From: an uncultured Duncaniella sp.
GTDB taxonomy: Bacteria; Bacteroidota; Bacteroidia; Bacteroidales; Muribaculaceae
Reading direction: 5' to 3'
DNA length: 37,170 nt
Assembly (NCBI GenBank): GCA_958352885.1
Contig: CATWQI010000016.1
Location: forward strand, 1-37,170
Shown: one piece after another, positions 1 through 8,919 of the stretch
Layout of the letters: each line of letters opens with the position of its first letter
How positions within the stretch are numbered: position 1 is the first letter of the stretch
Translations under genes and position numbers: made by a program
Notes under the pieces: model-generated
The model's database searches: none
What the model saw: only the letters and a program-made list of their open reading frames with translations
Told to the model about the DNA's origin: nothing

Positions 1-317
1 TCGGTGCGTAGTATCTGTGACGGGGCGTCCACCTGTCCGTACTTTATGTCACGTTTGTACCCAGAAGGGAACATCAGCACATTCTCTTCTCCGAGGATGC
101 GTGAGAGATCATGGTAGATATATCCGGCATCGTCGAGCGAGTCGCCCACCACCACGGTGGGGACCTTGTGTCCGGGCATTGCCCCGAGCATCATCGCCGG
201 GGCTGAACCGGCAAGATTATACACGGATATTACTGCAGTTTTGCCGCCGAGAGCCTTGGTGAGGGCTTCGCGGCGGCTTGCTGATAAAAATTCGTGACTT
301 AGTTCCTGAATAGTCAT
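1..317 (-). CDS. mfd: Transcription-repair coupling factor Mfd, N-terminal part (cut by window edge)
   Basis: This is the first 105 codons of a gene that runs off the left edge, starting at the ATG at 317-315. The translation begins MTIQELSHEFLSASRREAL and continues through VVVGDSLDDAGYIYHDLSRI and VLMFPSGYKRDIKYG. This matches the N-terminal UvrB-like module of Bacteroidetes Mfd, which carries the same D-D/E-AGYxYHDL and FFPSxYxRxIKYG pattern. Mfd is an ATP-driven DNA translocase that removes stalled RNA polymerase at lesions and recruits UvrA. The helicase motifs lie outside the window, so the call rests on the N-terminal module only. The S41 protease gene ends 24 bp upstream on the same strand, so the two may be co-transcribed. 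Confidence 0.85.
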   Translation of the reverse strand, partial: MTIQELSHEFLSASRREALTKALGGKTAVISVYNLAGSAPAMMLGAMPGHKVPTVVVGDSLDDAGYIYHDLSRILGEENVLMFPSGYKRDIKYGQVDAPSQILRT

Positions 318-341
318 CTGCGGGATATGTATATCTTATGT

Positions 342-1997
342 CTACTTGCTCTTTCGGGGCGAGAGGATTTCGGTGTAACGCGGAGAGGTAAGTACGTTTA
401 CGGCAGAGTCGACTGTCTCGTCACTGCGCAGGCTGTAAATTATTTCACCCTTGTTGGAATAATATCTGTTGAGGATTTCCCCCGCCAGGTACGGTGTGAT
501 GTTCTTGCGGTTGATGTCGAGGTCATGGTCAAGGTTGTGCTTGAGCATTCCGGAGAGTATGTCAAACTGTGTTGCGGTCGAGTCATTCATATATCCTTCC
601 GCTTTTGCCAAATCACGCAGTTGCTCTATGGCTATCTCACACACCTTGTCGTAGTTGAATCTCTTCGGGTCGATGAATCCCTTGAAGTCACCGTAGATTT
701 CGTCTGTTATTTCAAATTCCTCCGGCGACGGGATAGACTCATGCTGTGCCGCATATTTGGTTGCGTAGTCAAATGCCCAGTTGTCACGTACGACGTTGTA
801 GGTTAGGCGATTCACATCTGGATACTCTACTTTTATGTCAGGTGTGATTCCGCCGCCGTCGCGCACTTCACGTCCGTTTGCAGTTTTGAACACATTGGTG
901 AGGCTGTCAGGTATACGTGCCACTGTGCCGTCGGGATTGCGGTGCGAATAGTCGATAGCCTGTATCAGACGACCTGAGGGGATATAATATTTTGCCACGG
1001 TGACTTTGAGCAGTCCGTCATAAGGGAGCTGGCGGGTGCTCTGTACAAGACCCTTGCCGAAGGAACGGTTGCCCAGTACCACGGCGCGGTCCAAATCCTG
1101 GAGAGCGCCGGTGACTATTTCCGAAGCTGATGCTGAGGCGCCGTCCACGAGGACTGCAAGCGGTATCTTGGTGTCAACGGGGTTGACGCTTGTCTTGTAG
1201 ACCTTCTCGTTAAGCACGCCTTTGCCCCGTGTGGTCAGCACAGTGGTTCCCTTGGGAAGAAATATGCCGAGAATCTGCACAGCGCTTTCCACCAATCCTC
1301 CGCCATTGCCGCGCAAATCGAGGATAATGCCTTTGGCTCCGTCGTTCACGAGGTCTTCTACACCTTTGCGCACCTCCTGGTAGCTTTTTTCGGAGAATGT
1401 GTTGAGTGCCACATACCCAATGTTATCCTTTAGCATGCCGAAGTAGGGTACCGACGGGATTTGGATTTTTGCACGCTTGATATTGAAGTCAAGTATTGAA
1501 TCCTGAGCCCACGGGCGTTTTACCTTCACCGTAAGGCTTGTGCCGTTCTGTCCTTTCAGATGCTGGCTTACCTTGTCGGTAGGCCATCCCGCCACAGAGT
1601 CGTTGTCAATCATAAGTATGAGGTCGCCGGGGCGCAGACCGGCATTGCGGGCAGGGCTTCCTTCGTAGGGATCGGCTATTATCACCCCATTGGCTGTCTG
1701 CTGTATGGTAGAGCCTATGCCTCCGTATTCGCCGGTGGTGATGTTGCGGAAGTCATCCTTTGCCTTTGAAGGGATATATTCTGTGTAGGGGTCTATATCA
1801 TTGAGCATGGCAGCTATAGCGGTGTTTATTGACTTCTCGGCGTCAATAGAATCCACGTAAAATGTCTGGAGCTCTTTGTAGAGGGCGTTGAATATGTCCA
1901 GATTGCGGGAAATTTCGTTTTTCTTGCTGCGGGTAGCTGCCGACGATAGCAGGGTAAGCACTACGAGGGCTGCGGCTATTAGCGTAAGTTTTTTCAT
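342..1997 (-). CDS. S41-family carboxy-terminal processing protease with PDZ domain
   Basis: This 551-residue exported serine protease belongs to the CtpA/Prc family, which trims or degrades envelope proteins from their C-terminus. Residues 1-21 form a hydrophobic signal or anchor segment (MKKLTLIAAALVVLTLL). A PDZ domain spans about 87-165 (GEYGGIGSTI, NAGLRPGDLI). The protease core follows, with LDLRGNGGG at 227-234, the nucleophile Ser290 in GASASASEI and the general base Lys315 in SFGKG. The 25-residue spacing matches the Ser-Lys dyad of known family members. The reading frame stays open to a TTG at 2039, but the ATG at 1997 is preferred because it places the signal peptide at the N-terminus. 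A well-formed promoter lies about 60 bp upstream. The gene leads into mfd. Confidence 0.93.
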   Translation of the reverse strand: MKKLTLIAAALVVLTLLSSAATRSKKNEISRNLDIFNALYKELQTFYVDSIDAEKSINTAIAAMLNDIDPYTEYIPSKAKDDFRNITTGEYGGIGSTIQQTANGVIIADPYEGSPARNAGLRPGDLILMIDNDSVAGWPTDKVSQHLKGQNGTSLTVKVKRPWAQDSILDFNIKRAKIQIPSVPYFGMLKDNIGYVALNTFSEKSYQEVRKGVEDLVNDGAKGIILDLRGNGGGLVESAVQILGIFLPKGTTVLTTRGKGVLNEKVYKTSVNPVDTKIPLAVLVDGASASASEIVTGALQDLDRAVVLGNRSFGKGLVQSTRQLPYDGLLKVTVAKYYIPSGRLIQAIDYSHRNPDGTVARIPDSLTNVFKTANGREVRDGGGITPDIKVEYPDVNRLTYNVVRDNWAFDYATKYAAQHESIPSPEEFEITDEIYGDFKGFIDPKRFNYDKVCEIAIEQLRDLAKAEGYMNDSTATQFDILSGMLKHNLDHDLDINRKNITPYLAGEILNRYYSNKGEIIYSLRSDETVDSAVNVLTSPRYTEILSPRKSK

Positions 1998-2061
1998 ATT
2001 CGGTGGAATTGAATGATTGAAACGTTGTGGAGAGGTCAATTCATTGATGATTTTGAAAGAC

Positions 2062-2091
2062 CAAAGTTACTTAAATTATATAACAATCAAA
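2062..2091 (-). promoter_or_regulatory. Bacteroidetes-type promoter for the S41 protease gene
   Basis: On the minus strand, TTTG (2091-2088) is followed after 18 bp by TAACTTTG (2069-2062), a perfect TAnnTTTG -7 element. The transcription start would be near 2057, giving a leader of about 60 nt to the ATG at 1997. That supports the chosen start codon. Confidence 0.7.
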
Positions 2092-2164
2092 CTATCAAAT
2101 AGTCTAATTTTTATGAAAAATATCATTAAAAATGCTTTCGGCTGCAATTTTTTTACATAAAAGG

Positions 2165-2195
2165 TTGCACAATTCAAAAAAACGGCGTAATTTTG
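2165..2195 (+). promoter_or_regulatory. Promoter for the tandem tRNA-Asn genes
   Basis: TTGC (2165-2168) lies 19-20 bp before TAATTTTG (2188-2195), matching the Bacteroidetes -33/-7 pattern. The start would be near 2200, about 60 nt before the first tRNA. It is divergent from the protease promoter. Confidence 0.65.
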
Positions 2196-2259
2196 CATCG
2201 CAAAAAACGATAAATACCGTCCGTTTGAGGCGATAACAGATTGATTTTATTGCGTTAAT

Positions 2260-2336
2260 GCTTCAGTAGCTCAGTTGGTTAGAGCACCTGACTGTTAATC
2301 AGGGGGTCGTTGGTTCAAGCCCATCCTGAAGCGCCA
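2260..2336 (+). tRNA. tRNA-Asn (anticodon GTT), copy 1
   Basis: The gene folds as a full cloverleaf. The acceptor stem GCTTCAG/CTGAAGC is followed by discriminator G and an encoded CCA. The D stem is GCTC/GAGC, and the anticodon stem CCTGA/TCAGG holds anticodon GTT at 2294-2296. The T stem GTTGG/CCATC has one T·T mismatch at its second pair, and the T loop is TTCAAGC. It reads AAC and AAT codons. An identical second copy lies 44 bp downstream. Confidence 0.97.
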
Positions 2337-2380
2337 AGAGGAAAGCGAAAGTTTCTCCTTACATATTAAAAAGCACTAAT

Positions 2381-2457
2381 GCTTCAGTAGCTCAGTTGGT
2401 TAGAGCACCTGACTGTTAATCAGGGGGTCGTTGGTTCAAGCCCATCCTGAAGCGCCA
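2381..2457 (+). tRNA. tRNA-Asn (anticodon GTT), copy 2
   Basis: This is identical over all 77 nt to the copy at 2260-2336, including the T-stem mismatch and encoded CCA, so it is a recent tandem duplication or is kept identical by gene conversion. The 44-nt spacer (2337-2380) contains no promoter match, so both are probably processed from one precursor ended by the terminator just downstream. Confidence 0.97.
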
Positions 2458-2468
2458 AAAGAAAAAGC

Positions 2469-2503
2469 CGAGTTCCGGAATCACTCCGGGACTCGATTTT
2501 TTT
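2469..2503. terminator. Bidirectional intrinsic terminator after the tRNA-Asn pair
   Basis: Arms CGAGTTCCGGA (2469-2479) and TCCGGGACTCG (2485-2495) form an 11-bp stem with one G·T pair and a 5-nt loop, followed by A and seven Ts on the plus strand. Read from the minus strand, the same stem is followed by GGCTTTTTC, so it can also stop the transcript of the convergent GLPGLI gene. Confidence 0.88.
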
Positions 2504-2530
2504 ATTCATCAGATGTTTCCATAAACAGTC

Positions 2531-2580
2531 GGGTCAGCGGACCATGAATTTCAGCACATTCAGGGAAAATCCGCTGCCCC
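2531..2580. repeat. Imperfect inverted repeat between the tRNA terminator and the GLPGLI gene
   Basis: GGGTCAGCGGA (2531-2541) and TCCGCTGCCCC (2570-2580) are complementary except for one position, and TGAAT/ATTCA pairs inside the loop. Neither strand has a T run afterwards, so it is not a standard terminator. It may be a 3' UTR hairpin of the GLPGLI transcript. Confidence 0.4.
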
Positions 2581-2595
2581 GTCTATACTATGATA

Positions 2596-3441
2596 TTATC
2601 TGTAATCTGTTTCGAGTAAATCGAAACCTTCTTTGCCGCTTTCGTAATCAATCAATTCCTGGGAAACTGTTGGTGCATTTGCTCCGAAATGAAGCTCTCT
2701 CATCCCAAGAAAATTATCATATCTGAATCTGCAAAGTTTAAGAAACTCTTTTCGAGTCGTTTTTTCATATTCATAGGGTTCATACACCTTTGCGATATTA
2801 ATATTGACAGACTGAATACCATTGGCTGAGAAATGATGCTGTCCGGTACTGTCAATTGCTTCCAATATCAGTCCTGGCAATCCGAGCAGTTTCCATGGAC
2901 CTGTACTCATGGGAATTTCCGGAGTGAACCAGACAGTCCACTTTCGTCCATGATAATCGGCAGTAGCCATTATGCACTCATACTCCAATACGGTCTTTGT
3001 GGAATCATCGATAATAGTCCAATCGATATTGTCGATAGGTTCTGTATATTTCCGATATTCACTGTAAACCATATCCCATACCTTGAATTTATCGTTCTCA
3101 CGGACGATATATAAGTTAACGGGATGACCGACAGGTGAACTGTTCAGTATCGCTTCTCTTTCCTCTCTGGTCTTACTCAGAAGTTCTCCCATCATAATCA
3201 ATCCCTGCTGGGTATACCATTGGTTGCCATCTTTGGTACAACGCAGGGAATCGAGCCATTGAGAATGACTATTATAGAATTTTGAGCCTTTTTGCCCGGC
3301 AAGCAGTATGAAATCTTCATTTTTCTCAATACCGCGTGGGTCGAAATAATGATAGTTATAGCCTACACGAATCTGTGCTTTCTGCGCATATGTCGTAATA
3401 GCCATTGCTAAGAAGAGAACAATTGAAAATATTTTATTCAT
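2596..3441 (-). CDS. GLPGLI family exported protein
   Basis: This 281-residue protein has a signal peptide (MNKIFSIVLFLAMAITTYAQ, residues 1-20) and the defining motif of its family, GPWKLLGLPGLI, at residues 181-192. The GLPGLI family is Bacteroidetes-specific and exported, and its biochemical role is not established. It is often predicted to form a beta-rich envelope protein. Members usually run about 230-300 residues, so this copy looks complete. It ends about 90 bp from the tRNA-Asn terminator and starts 156 bp downstream of comM, with no clear promoter in that gap. Its base composition is visibly more AT-rich than the metH and comM genes beside it, a mild sign of separate origin. No partner such as a TonB receptor is adjacent. 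Confidence 0.85.
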   Translation of the reverse strand: MNKIFSIVLFLAMAITTYAQKAQIRVGYNYHYFDPRGIEKNEDFILLAGQKGSKFYNSHSQWLDSLRCTKDGNQWYTQQGLIMMGELLSKTREEREAILNSSPVGHPVNLYIVRENDKFKVWDMVYSEYRKYTEPIDNIDWTIIDDSTKTVLEYECIMATADYHGRKWTVWFTPEIPMSTGPWKLLGLPGLILEAIDSTGQHHFSANGIQSVNINIAKVYEPYEYEKTTRKEFLKLCRFRYDNFLGMRELHFGANAPTVSQELIDYESGKEGFDLLETDYR

Positions 3442-3597
3442 ATTCTTATGGATGTTTGGATTAGACGTTAGTTGTTATGTAGCATAGCCGGTTGTAGTGT
3501 CCCATTAACAATGCAATATTAATTAAATATTCTGAACAATCCAAATTCACAAGAGGAAAAACTCATAAGAGCTCAGCTATGGCAGCACGCATATAGC

Positions 3598-5163
3598 CTA
3601 TGCAAACGGCATCTTCGGAATTGTTACTCCCCATGAACCTCTGTCGAGATTGCGGTAGGATATAGCTTCCCGGAGATGGTGGGGGAGTATTTCGGCGGAT
3701 GCGTCAAGGTCAGCTATGGTGCGTGCCACTTTCAGTATTCGGTCATAGGCGCGTGCGCTCATGTCAAGACGTTCCATTGAGTCACGGAGTATACCCATGC
3801 ACTCCGATGATAGCACGGCGTAGGTGTTGAGCAGCCGGGTGTTCATCTGGGCATTGCAGTGTATGCCCTTCTCCCCGGCGAATCTGCGCTCCTGTATGGT
3901 TCGTGCCGCTATCACCCTTGAGCGTATGGCGTCGCTGCTTTCCCCTTCGCTCCTTGCCGCAAGTTCCTCGAACGGTACAGAATAAATCTCCACCTGAAGG
4001 TCAATTCTGTCGAGCAGCGGTCCGGAGATGCGGTTGAGATACTTCTGTACGGTCCCCGGAGCGCACATGCACTCCTTAGTAGGATGGTTATAATAGCCGC
4101 ACGGACACGGATTCATACTTGCCACCAGCATGAACCCGGTGGGATAATCTATGGTATACCGGGCGCGTGATATGGTGATATGCCTGTCCTCAAGCGGCTG
4201 ACGCATCACTTCGAGGACCTGCCTTGAAAACTCCGGGAATTCGTCAAGAAACAGTACCCCGTTATGGGCGAGTGAAATCTCACCCGGGGCGGGATTGGCT
4301 CCTCCACCCACCAGTGCCACCGGTGATATGGTGTGATGGGGCGAGCGGTATGGCCGTGTGGTCATGAGCCTTGAGCCAGATTTCAGTTTCCCTGCCACGG
4401 AGTGGATTTTGGTGGTCTCTAACGCTTCTGCCAGTGTCAGAGGTGGTAGGATGGTAGGGAGACGCTTTGCCATCATTGACTTTCCGGCTCCGGGTGGTCC
4501 GACCATGAGCAGGTTGTGCCCCCCGGCGCAGGCTACCTCAAATGCTCGTTTCACCTCTTCCTGCCCTTTGACTTCCGAGAAATCACAGTCAAACACCGTG
4601 CCGGCGCGGGCAAACTCCTCGCGTGTGTTGACTGCCATCGGCTTAAGCTCTGTTTTTCCGGTGATAAAGTCTATTACCTGGCGCAGATTGTCTACTCCAT
4701 AGACCTCTAAGTTGTTCACCACGGCGGCTTCCGATACATTTGCCTGTGGCACTATCATCCCCTTGAATCCCATTTCACGGGCTTTGATTGCCATCGGGAG
4801 TGCCCCACGGATAGGCAGCACCGAACCGTCAAGTGACAGTTCGCCCATTATCATGTAACAGTCAAGCGGAAGCCGGCTTTCTATCTGCTCGGCTGCTGCG
4901 AGCACTCCTATGGCGATTGGAAGGTCGTAAGCGGTTCCCTCCTTTCGCACATCGGCGGGTGAGAGATTTATTACCACACGTCTTCTGGGCCATCGGTATC
5001 CACACTGAATCATGGCGGAGAGCACTCGCTGGTGGCTCTCCTTGACGGCGGTGTCTGCCATCCCTACAAGTGAGAATGACAGACCGGTGTCCGATACCAC
5101 CTCGATGGTTACGACTATTGCGTCGATGCCTTGCACTGAGGCTCCGTAGGTTTTTACTAACAT
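3598..5163 (-). CDS. comM: ComM/YifB family Mg-chelatase-like AAA+ ATPase
   Basis: This 521-residue cytoplasmic ATPase is of the YifB/ComM type. ComM is a hexameric helicase that extends branch migration during natural transformation and is found widely even in bacteria not known to be competent. The N-terminal Lon-protease-like fold spans about 1-170 (MLVKTYGASVQGIDA, VNISLSP-type motif VVINLSPADVRKEGTAYDLP). The AAA+ core has Walker A GPPGAGKS at 222-229 and Walker B LFLDE at 304-308. A four-cysteine zinc site (C353, C355, C365, C367) interrupts the core, as in the family. The C-terminal Mg-chelatase domain ends near YRNLDRG. The gene starts 50 bp after metH ends and is probably read with it, although the two functions are unrelated. 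Confidence 0.95.
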   Translation of the reverse strand: MLVKTYGASVQGIDAIVVTIEVVSDTGLSFSLVGMADTAVKESHQRVLSAMIQCGYRWPRRRVVINLSPADVRKEGTAYDLPIAIGVLAAAEQIESRLPLDCYMIMGELSLDGSVLPIRGALPMAIKAREMGFKGMIVPQANVSEAAVVNNLEVYGVDNLRQVIDFITGKTELKPMAVNTREEFARAGTVFDCDFSEVKGQEEVKRAFEVACAGGHNLLMVGPPGAGKSMMAKRLPTILPPLTLAEALETTKIHSVAGKLKSGSRLMTTRPYRSPHHTISPVALVGGGANPAPGEISLAHNGVLFLDEFPEFSRQVLEVMRQPLEDRHITISRARYTIDYPTGFMLVASMNPCPCGYYNHPTKECMCAPGTVQKYLNRISGPLLDRIDLQVEIYSVPFEELAARSEGESSDAIRSRVIAARTIQERRFAGEKGIHCNAQMNTRLLNTYAVLSSECMGILRDSMERLDMSARAYDRILKVARTIADLDASAEILPHHLREAISYRNLDRGSWGVTIPKMPFA

Positions 5164-5213
5164 GTCAAGTTGTTGTTTTATAGATTCATGAAATGGGGAT
5201 TCATCCCTTATGG

Positions 5214-8200
5214 CTACAGCCCGAGCAGAGCCGGTATTTCGTCAGGACTGAGTCCTCGCCGGGTCGCATAATCGTCCATCTGGTCCTTGCCGATATCACC
5301 TATCATGAAGTAACGAGAGTCGGGATGGAAGATATATAGCCCGCTAACCGTCGACGATGGGTGCATTGCTCCGTTTTCAGTCATGGTTATCCCGATTTCG
5401 GAGGTGTCGAGCAGACGGTCGAGGATATGGTTCAGTTTCTGGTCGGGAAGTGACGGATAACCCACAGCCGGGCGTATGCCGGGATAGTTTCTGTGGAGAT
5501 ATTCGTTGGCGGCTTCTGCGAGCCGGTGGGTGAGGGTCTGGAGTATGAGAGACCGATAGCTTTCGCCATCCTCTTCAAGTCTGCGTATAGCCTCTTCTGC
5601 ATCGACAGTCACGGCAAATGCCCCTGCATAATCTGTGGTCGGTGATATGTAATCGGCGAGTGACAGATAGGTGTCACTGTCGTTTTTTACCTGCTGTCGC
5701 AGCGTGGGTATCCTTGTCTCCCCAATAACTATGTCGTCACCATCCGAGTGTGCCGCGCTGAAGTTGAGCACGGCTCTCACAGGTAAGTGTCCGGTATTAG
5801 TGCTCTCTCTGTCAAGCATTGCGAGAAGTTTCAGGGCTTCGTCATAGAGCTCCATGGCTTGCTCTGCTTTGGCTTTCGACTCCTCAGCCGTGAGATTGCC
5901 GGTGGGTGCGCCATGCTTCCCGAGCCACTCGTTACGGCACGCCGGACAGTCATGCAGATGAGCCAGAGACGCAAACTCGGCAGGGAGCTTCCATGCGTTG
6001 AAAAATTGTCGCCAGTTGATGAGAGGGATGACCTCGGTGACAGGGAGTTCGATGATTCTTCGACCCATGAACGGTGGCACGTACGGGGTATGCTCCCCGT
6101 GGTCAGCGGTTTTCTTTTTGGAGCGGGCTTCGGCGAGAGGCACGAGGGTCACACGCTTGTTTTTCTCAGCCATGCGCAGTGCGGCATATTCGGCATTGAG
6201 AGCGTCTATGAATCCCTGCCGGGTTGCCGGGTTGAGAAGCTGGGCGGCAATGAGGGGATTCTGCGAGGCATCACGCACATGTATGACGGGTTGCGAATAG
6301 TGGGGAGCTATCTTTATTGCGGTGTGTATGCGCGATGTCGTTGCGCCACCCACCATTATCGGGATTTCCAGCCCTGCTTTCTGCATCTCCTCGGTCACAT
6401 GCACCATCTCTTCAAGCGAGGGTGTTATAAGTCCTGACAGGCATACGAAGTCCGGCTTTTCCCGCAGTGCGGTACGTACTATTTCCTCTGCCGGCACCAT
6501 CACCCCGAGGTCAATCACCTCATAATTATTGCAGGCAAGCACTATGGAGACTATATTCTTGCCAATGTCGTGAACGTCCCCTTTGACTGTGGCGAATATC
6601 ACTTTGCCCGCTTTGCCTGCCGACGATTCCGAACGCTGTGACTCGATGGCAGGCTGGAGTATGGTGACGGCTTTCTTCATTGTACGTGCTGTCTTTACCA
6701 CCTGGGGGAGAAACATTTTTCCCTCGCCGAACAGCACTCCCACACGGTTCATGCCGTCCATCAGCGGTCCGTCTATTATTCCGACCGGCGAGTCATACTT
6801 GTCAAGTGCTTCAGCCAAATCCTCCTCGAGATGGTCGGATATCCCTTTTATCAGAGCGTGGCTGAGTCGCTCGCCGAGAGGGAGCAGACGCCATTCGTCC
6901 ACGGTAGTATTCTTCTTTCCGGTTTCCCCTTCCGCCGCTTTCTTCTCAGCCTCGGACTGTGCATAGGCTATGAGGTCGTCAGCTGCATCCTCACGGCGGT
7001 ACAGCACCACATCCTCAAGCAGGGAGCGAAGTTCCGGCTCTATATCCTCATATGTGACAGATGTCGACGGATTCACAATGCCCATGTCCATCCCCTTGGC
7101 TATGGCATGGTAGAGGAACACGGCATGCATAGCCTCACGCAGGTAATTGTTGCCCCTGAAGGAGAAGGATAGATTACTCACACCGCCGCTGACTTTGGCT
7201 CCGGGCAGATTGGTCTTAATCCATTCCACTGCGCGGATAAAGTCAAGTCCGTAGCGGTTGTGTTCCTCTATGCCCGTAGCTATGGCAAGTATGTTTGGGT
7301 CAAAAATTATGTTTTCCGGGTCAAATCCACCTTTTTCGGTGAGCAGTCGGTAAGCACGTTCACACACCTCAATCTTGCGTTCGAAAGTGTCAGCCTGTCC
7401 CTTCTCGTCGAATGCCATCACTATCACTGCCGCTCCCAGTGCGGCTATGCGCCGGGCATGCTCGAGGAATTTCTCTTCACCCTCTTTGAGTGAGATGGAG
7501 TTGACCACCGATTTGCCTTGCACGCATTTCAGACCGGCTTCTATAACCTCCCATTTCGAGGAGTCAATCATTATGGGCACACGTGCTATCTCGGGCTCGG
7601 CTGCTATCAGATTGAGGAATGTGGTGACCTCTTTGGCGGCATCGAGCATCCCGTCGTCCATATTGATATCTATAATCTGTGCGCCGTCCTCTACCTGTTT
7701 GCGTGCTATGGTGAGAGCTTCCTCGTATGCGCCCTCCTTGATAAGCCGCAGGAACTTACGTGAGCCAGCCACATTGCACCTTTCACCAACATTGACGAAG
7801 TTATTCCTGGGGGTCATTTCAAGCAATTCCAGCCCTGAAAGCCATAACCCCTCATGACGGGGAGAGGGTACATGTGGTGCTTTCCCTCGCACTATTTCAG
7901 GATAGAGTGCTATGTGCTCCGGTGTGGTGCCGCAGCATCCGCCTATTATATTGACCAGGCCCTCGTCGACAAATTCGGCTATCTGCCCTGCCATCTTCTC
8001 CGGAGTCTCGTCGTAGAGCCCCATGGCATTTGGCAGACCGGCGTTAGGATGAGCCGATATAGGGTAAGGTGCGTGCTTGGCAAGTTCTGACAGGTAACAT
8101 TTCATTTCCGAGGCTCCGAACGAGCAGTTCAAACCGATAGATGCGATTGGGGCATGCTCGACCGATGCGAGGAAAGCTTCAAGTGTCTGTCCTGAGAATG

Positions 8201-8837
8201 TCCTGCCCCCCTGTCCCGAAAGGGTCAGCGACAGCATGAGCGGTCTTGTGGTTCCGGCACGTTTCATCGCTTCGACGGCTGCGTCTATCCCGGCTTTGAC
8301 GTTAAGGGAGTCAAATATGGTCTCGAACAGGAGCAAATCCACCCCTCCCTCCATCAGTGCGGTGACCTGTTCGAGATAGGCGGCGTAGAGGTCGTCGTAA
8401 GTGACGGCACGGTAGCCGGGATCACTGACATCAGGGCTCATAGATGCTGTCTTGTTGGTCGGACCCATGGAGCCTGCCACCAGAATTTTCCTCGGTGTGG
8501 AGTCCGCCAGTCGCCGCAGTAGTCGTGCGCCTTCACGGTTGATTTCCGGCACCATTTCTACCATATCGTAGTCAGCCATCGATATGGCGTTGGCGTTGAA
8601 TGTGTTGGTGGTTATTATATCGGCTCCGGCTGCGATGTATTGCGAGCTAATCTCGCTTATTACATCCGGTCGGGTAATATTCAGTAGGTCGTTGTTTCCT
8701 CTCAGGTCGCAATGCCAGTCAGCGAAGCGCTCTCCACGGAAGTCAGCTTCCGTGAGTTTGTATCGCTGTATCATGGTGCCTGTTGCACCGTCAAGTACTA
8801 ATATGCGCTCCCGCAGGAGTTTCTGAAATTCATCCAC
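5214..8837 (-). CDS. metH: Cobalamin-dependent methionine synthase MetH
   Basis: This 1207-residue enzyme transfers a methyl group from 5-methyltetrahydrofolate through cobalamin to homocysteine. All modules are present. The homocysteine domain (1-320) has zinc ligands C238, C301 and C302 in GLNCS and IIGGCCGTTP. The pterin domain (about 345-610) starts NNFVNVGERCNVAGSRKF. The cap domain covers about 650-740. The B12 domain has DVHDIG at 754-759, with His756 as the lower cobalt ligand. The C-terminal reactivation domain carries R1122-P-A-V-G-Y-P, the S-adenosylmethionine contact. The length is close to the E. coli protein (1227). The frame begins with GTG at 8837, and no in-frame ATG lies near. 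The 82-bp gap to the CE2 gene shows no cobalamin riboswitch and no clear promoter. Confidence 0.97.
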   Translation of the reverse strand: MDEFQKLLRERILVLDGATGTMIQRYKLTEADFRGERFADWHCDLRGNNDLLNITRPDVISEISSQYIAAGADIITTNTFNANAISMADYDMVEMVPEINREGARLLRRLADSTPRKILVAGSMGPTNKTASMSPDVSDPGYRAVTYDDLYAAYLEQVTALMEGGVDLLLFETIFDSLNVKAGIDAAVEAMKRAGTTRPLMLSLTLSGQGGRTFSGQTLEAFLASVEHAPIASIGLNCSFGASEMKCYLSELAKHAPYPISAHPNAGLPNAMGLYDETPEKMAGQIAEFVDEGLVNIIGGCCGTTPEHIALYPEIVRGKAPHVPSPRHEGLWLSGLELLEMTPRNNFVNVGERCNVAGSRKFLRLIKEGAYEEALTIARKQVEDGAQIIDINMDDGMLDAAKEVTTFLNLIAAEPEIARVPIMIDSSKWEVIEAGLKCVQGKSVVNSISLKEGEEKFLEHARRIAALGAAVIVMAFDEKGQADTFERKIEVCERAYRLLTEKGGFDPENIIFDPNILAIATGIEEHNRYGLDFIRAVEWIKTNLPGAKVSGGVSNLSFSFRGNNYLREAMHAVFLYHAIAKGMDMGIVNPSTSVTYEDIEPELRSLLEDVVLYRREDAADDLIAYAQSEAEKKAAEGETGKKNTTVDEWRLLPLGERLSHALIKGISDHLEEDLAEALDKYDSPVGIIDGPLMDGMNRVGVLFGEGKMFLPQVVKTARTMKKAVTILQPAIESQRSESSAGKAGKVIFATVKGDVHDIGKNIVSIVLACNNYEVIDLGVMVPAEEIVRTALREKPDFVCLSGLITPSLEEMVHVTEEMQKAGLEIPIMVGGATTSRIHTAIKIAPHYSQPVIHVRDASQNPLIAAQLLNPATRQGFIDALNAEYAALRMAEKNKRVTLVPLAEARSKKKTADHGEHTPYVPPFMGRRIIELPVTEVIPLINWRQFFNAWKLPAEFASLAHLHDCPACRNEWLGKHGAPTGNLTAEESKAKAEQAMELYDEALKLLAMLDRESTNTGHLPVRAVLNFSAAHSDGDDIVIGETRIPTLRQQVKNDSDTYLSLADYISPTTDYAGAFAVTVDAEEAIRRLEEDGESYRSLILQTLTHRLAEAANEYLHRNYPGIRPAVGYPSLPDQKLNHILDRLLDTSEIGITMTENGAMHPSSTVSGLYIFHPDSRYFMIGDIGKDQMDDYATRRGLSPDEIPALLGL

Positions 8838-8919
8838 AGTTGTAAAAATTTTGTTTAACAGCCTCGATGATGCTGTATGGGTGATTTGTCTGTTTTGAGA
8901 TAGTTGTGGAGAGATGGCG

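Noticed and set aside
342..2039. TTG start at 2039 for the S41 protease
   Set aside because: It would put 14 polar residues before the signal peptide. The ATG at 1997 gives a normal signal peptide and a suitable leader from the promoter.
2260..3441. Integrated element at the tRNA-Asn genes
   Set aside because: No integrase, no repeat of the tRNA 3' end beyond the tandem gene copy, and no phage or plasmid genes are present.
5787..8090. Long plus-strand open frames inside metH
   Set aside because: They are antisense to an intact, motif-complete metH in GC-rich DNA and show no protein-family features.
8838..8919. Cobalamin riboswitch upstream of metH
   Set aside because: The gap is only 82 bp, too short for a B12 riboswitch, and no B12-box-like sequence is visible.
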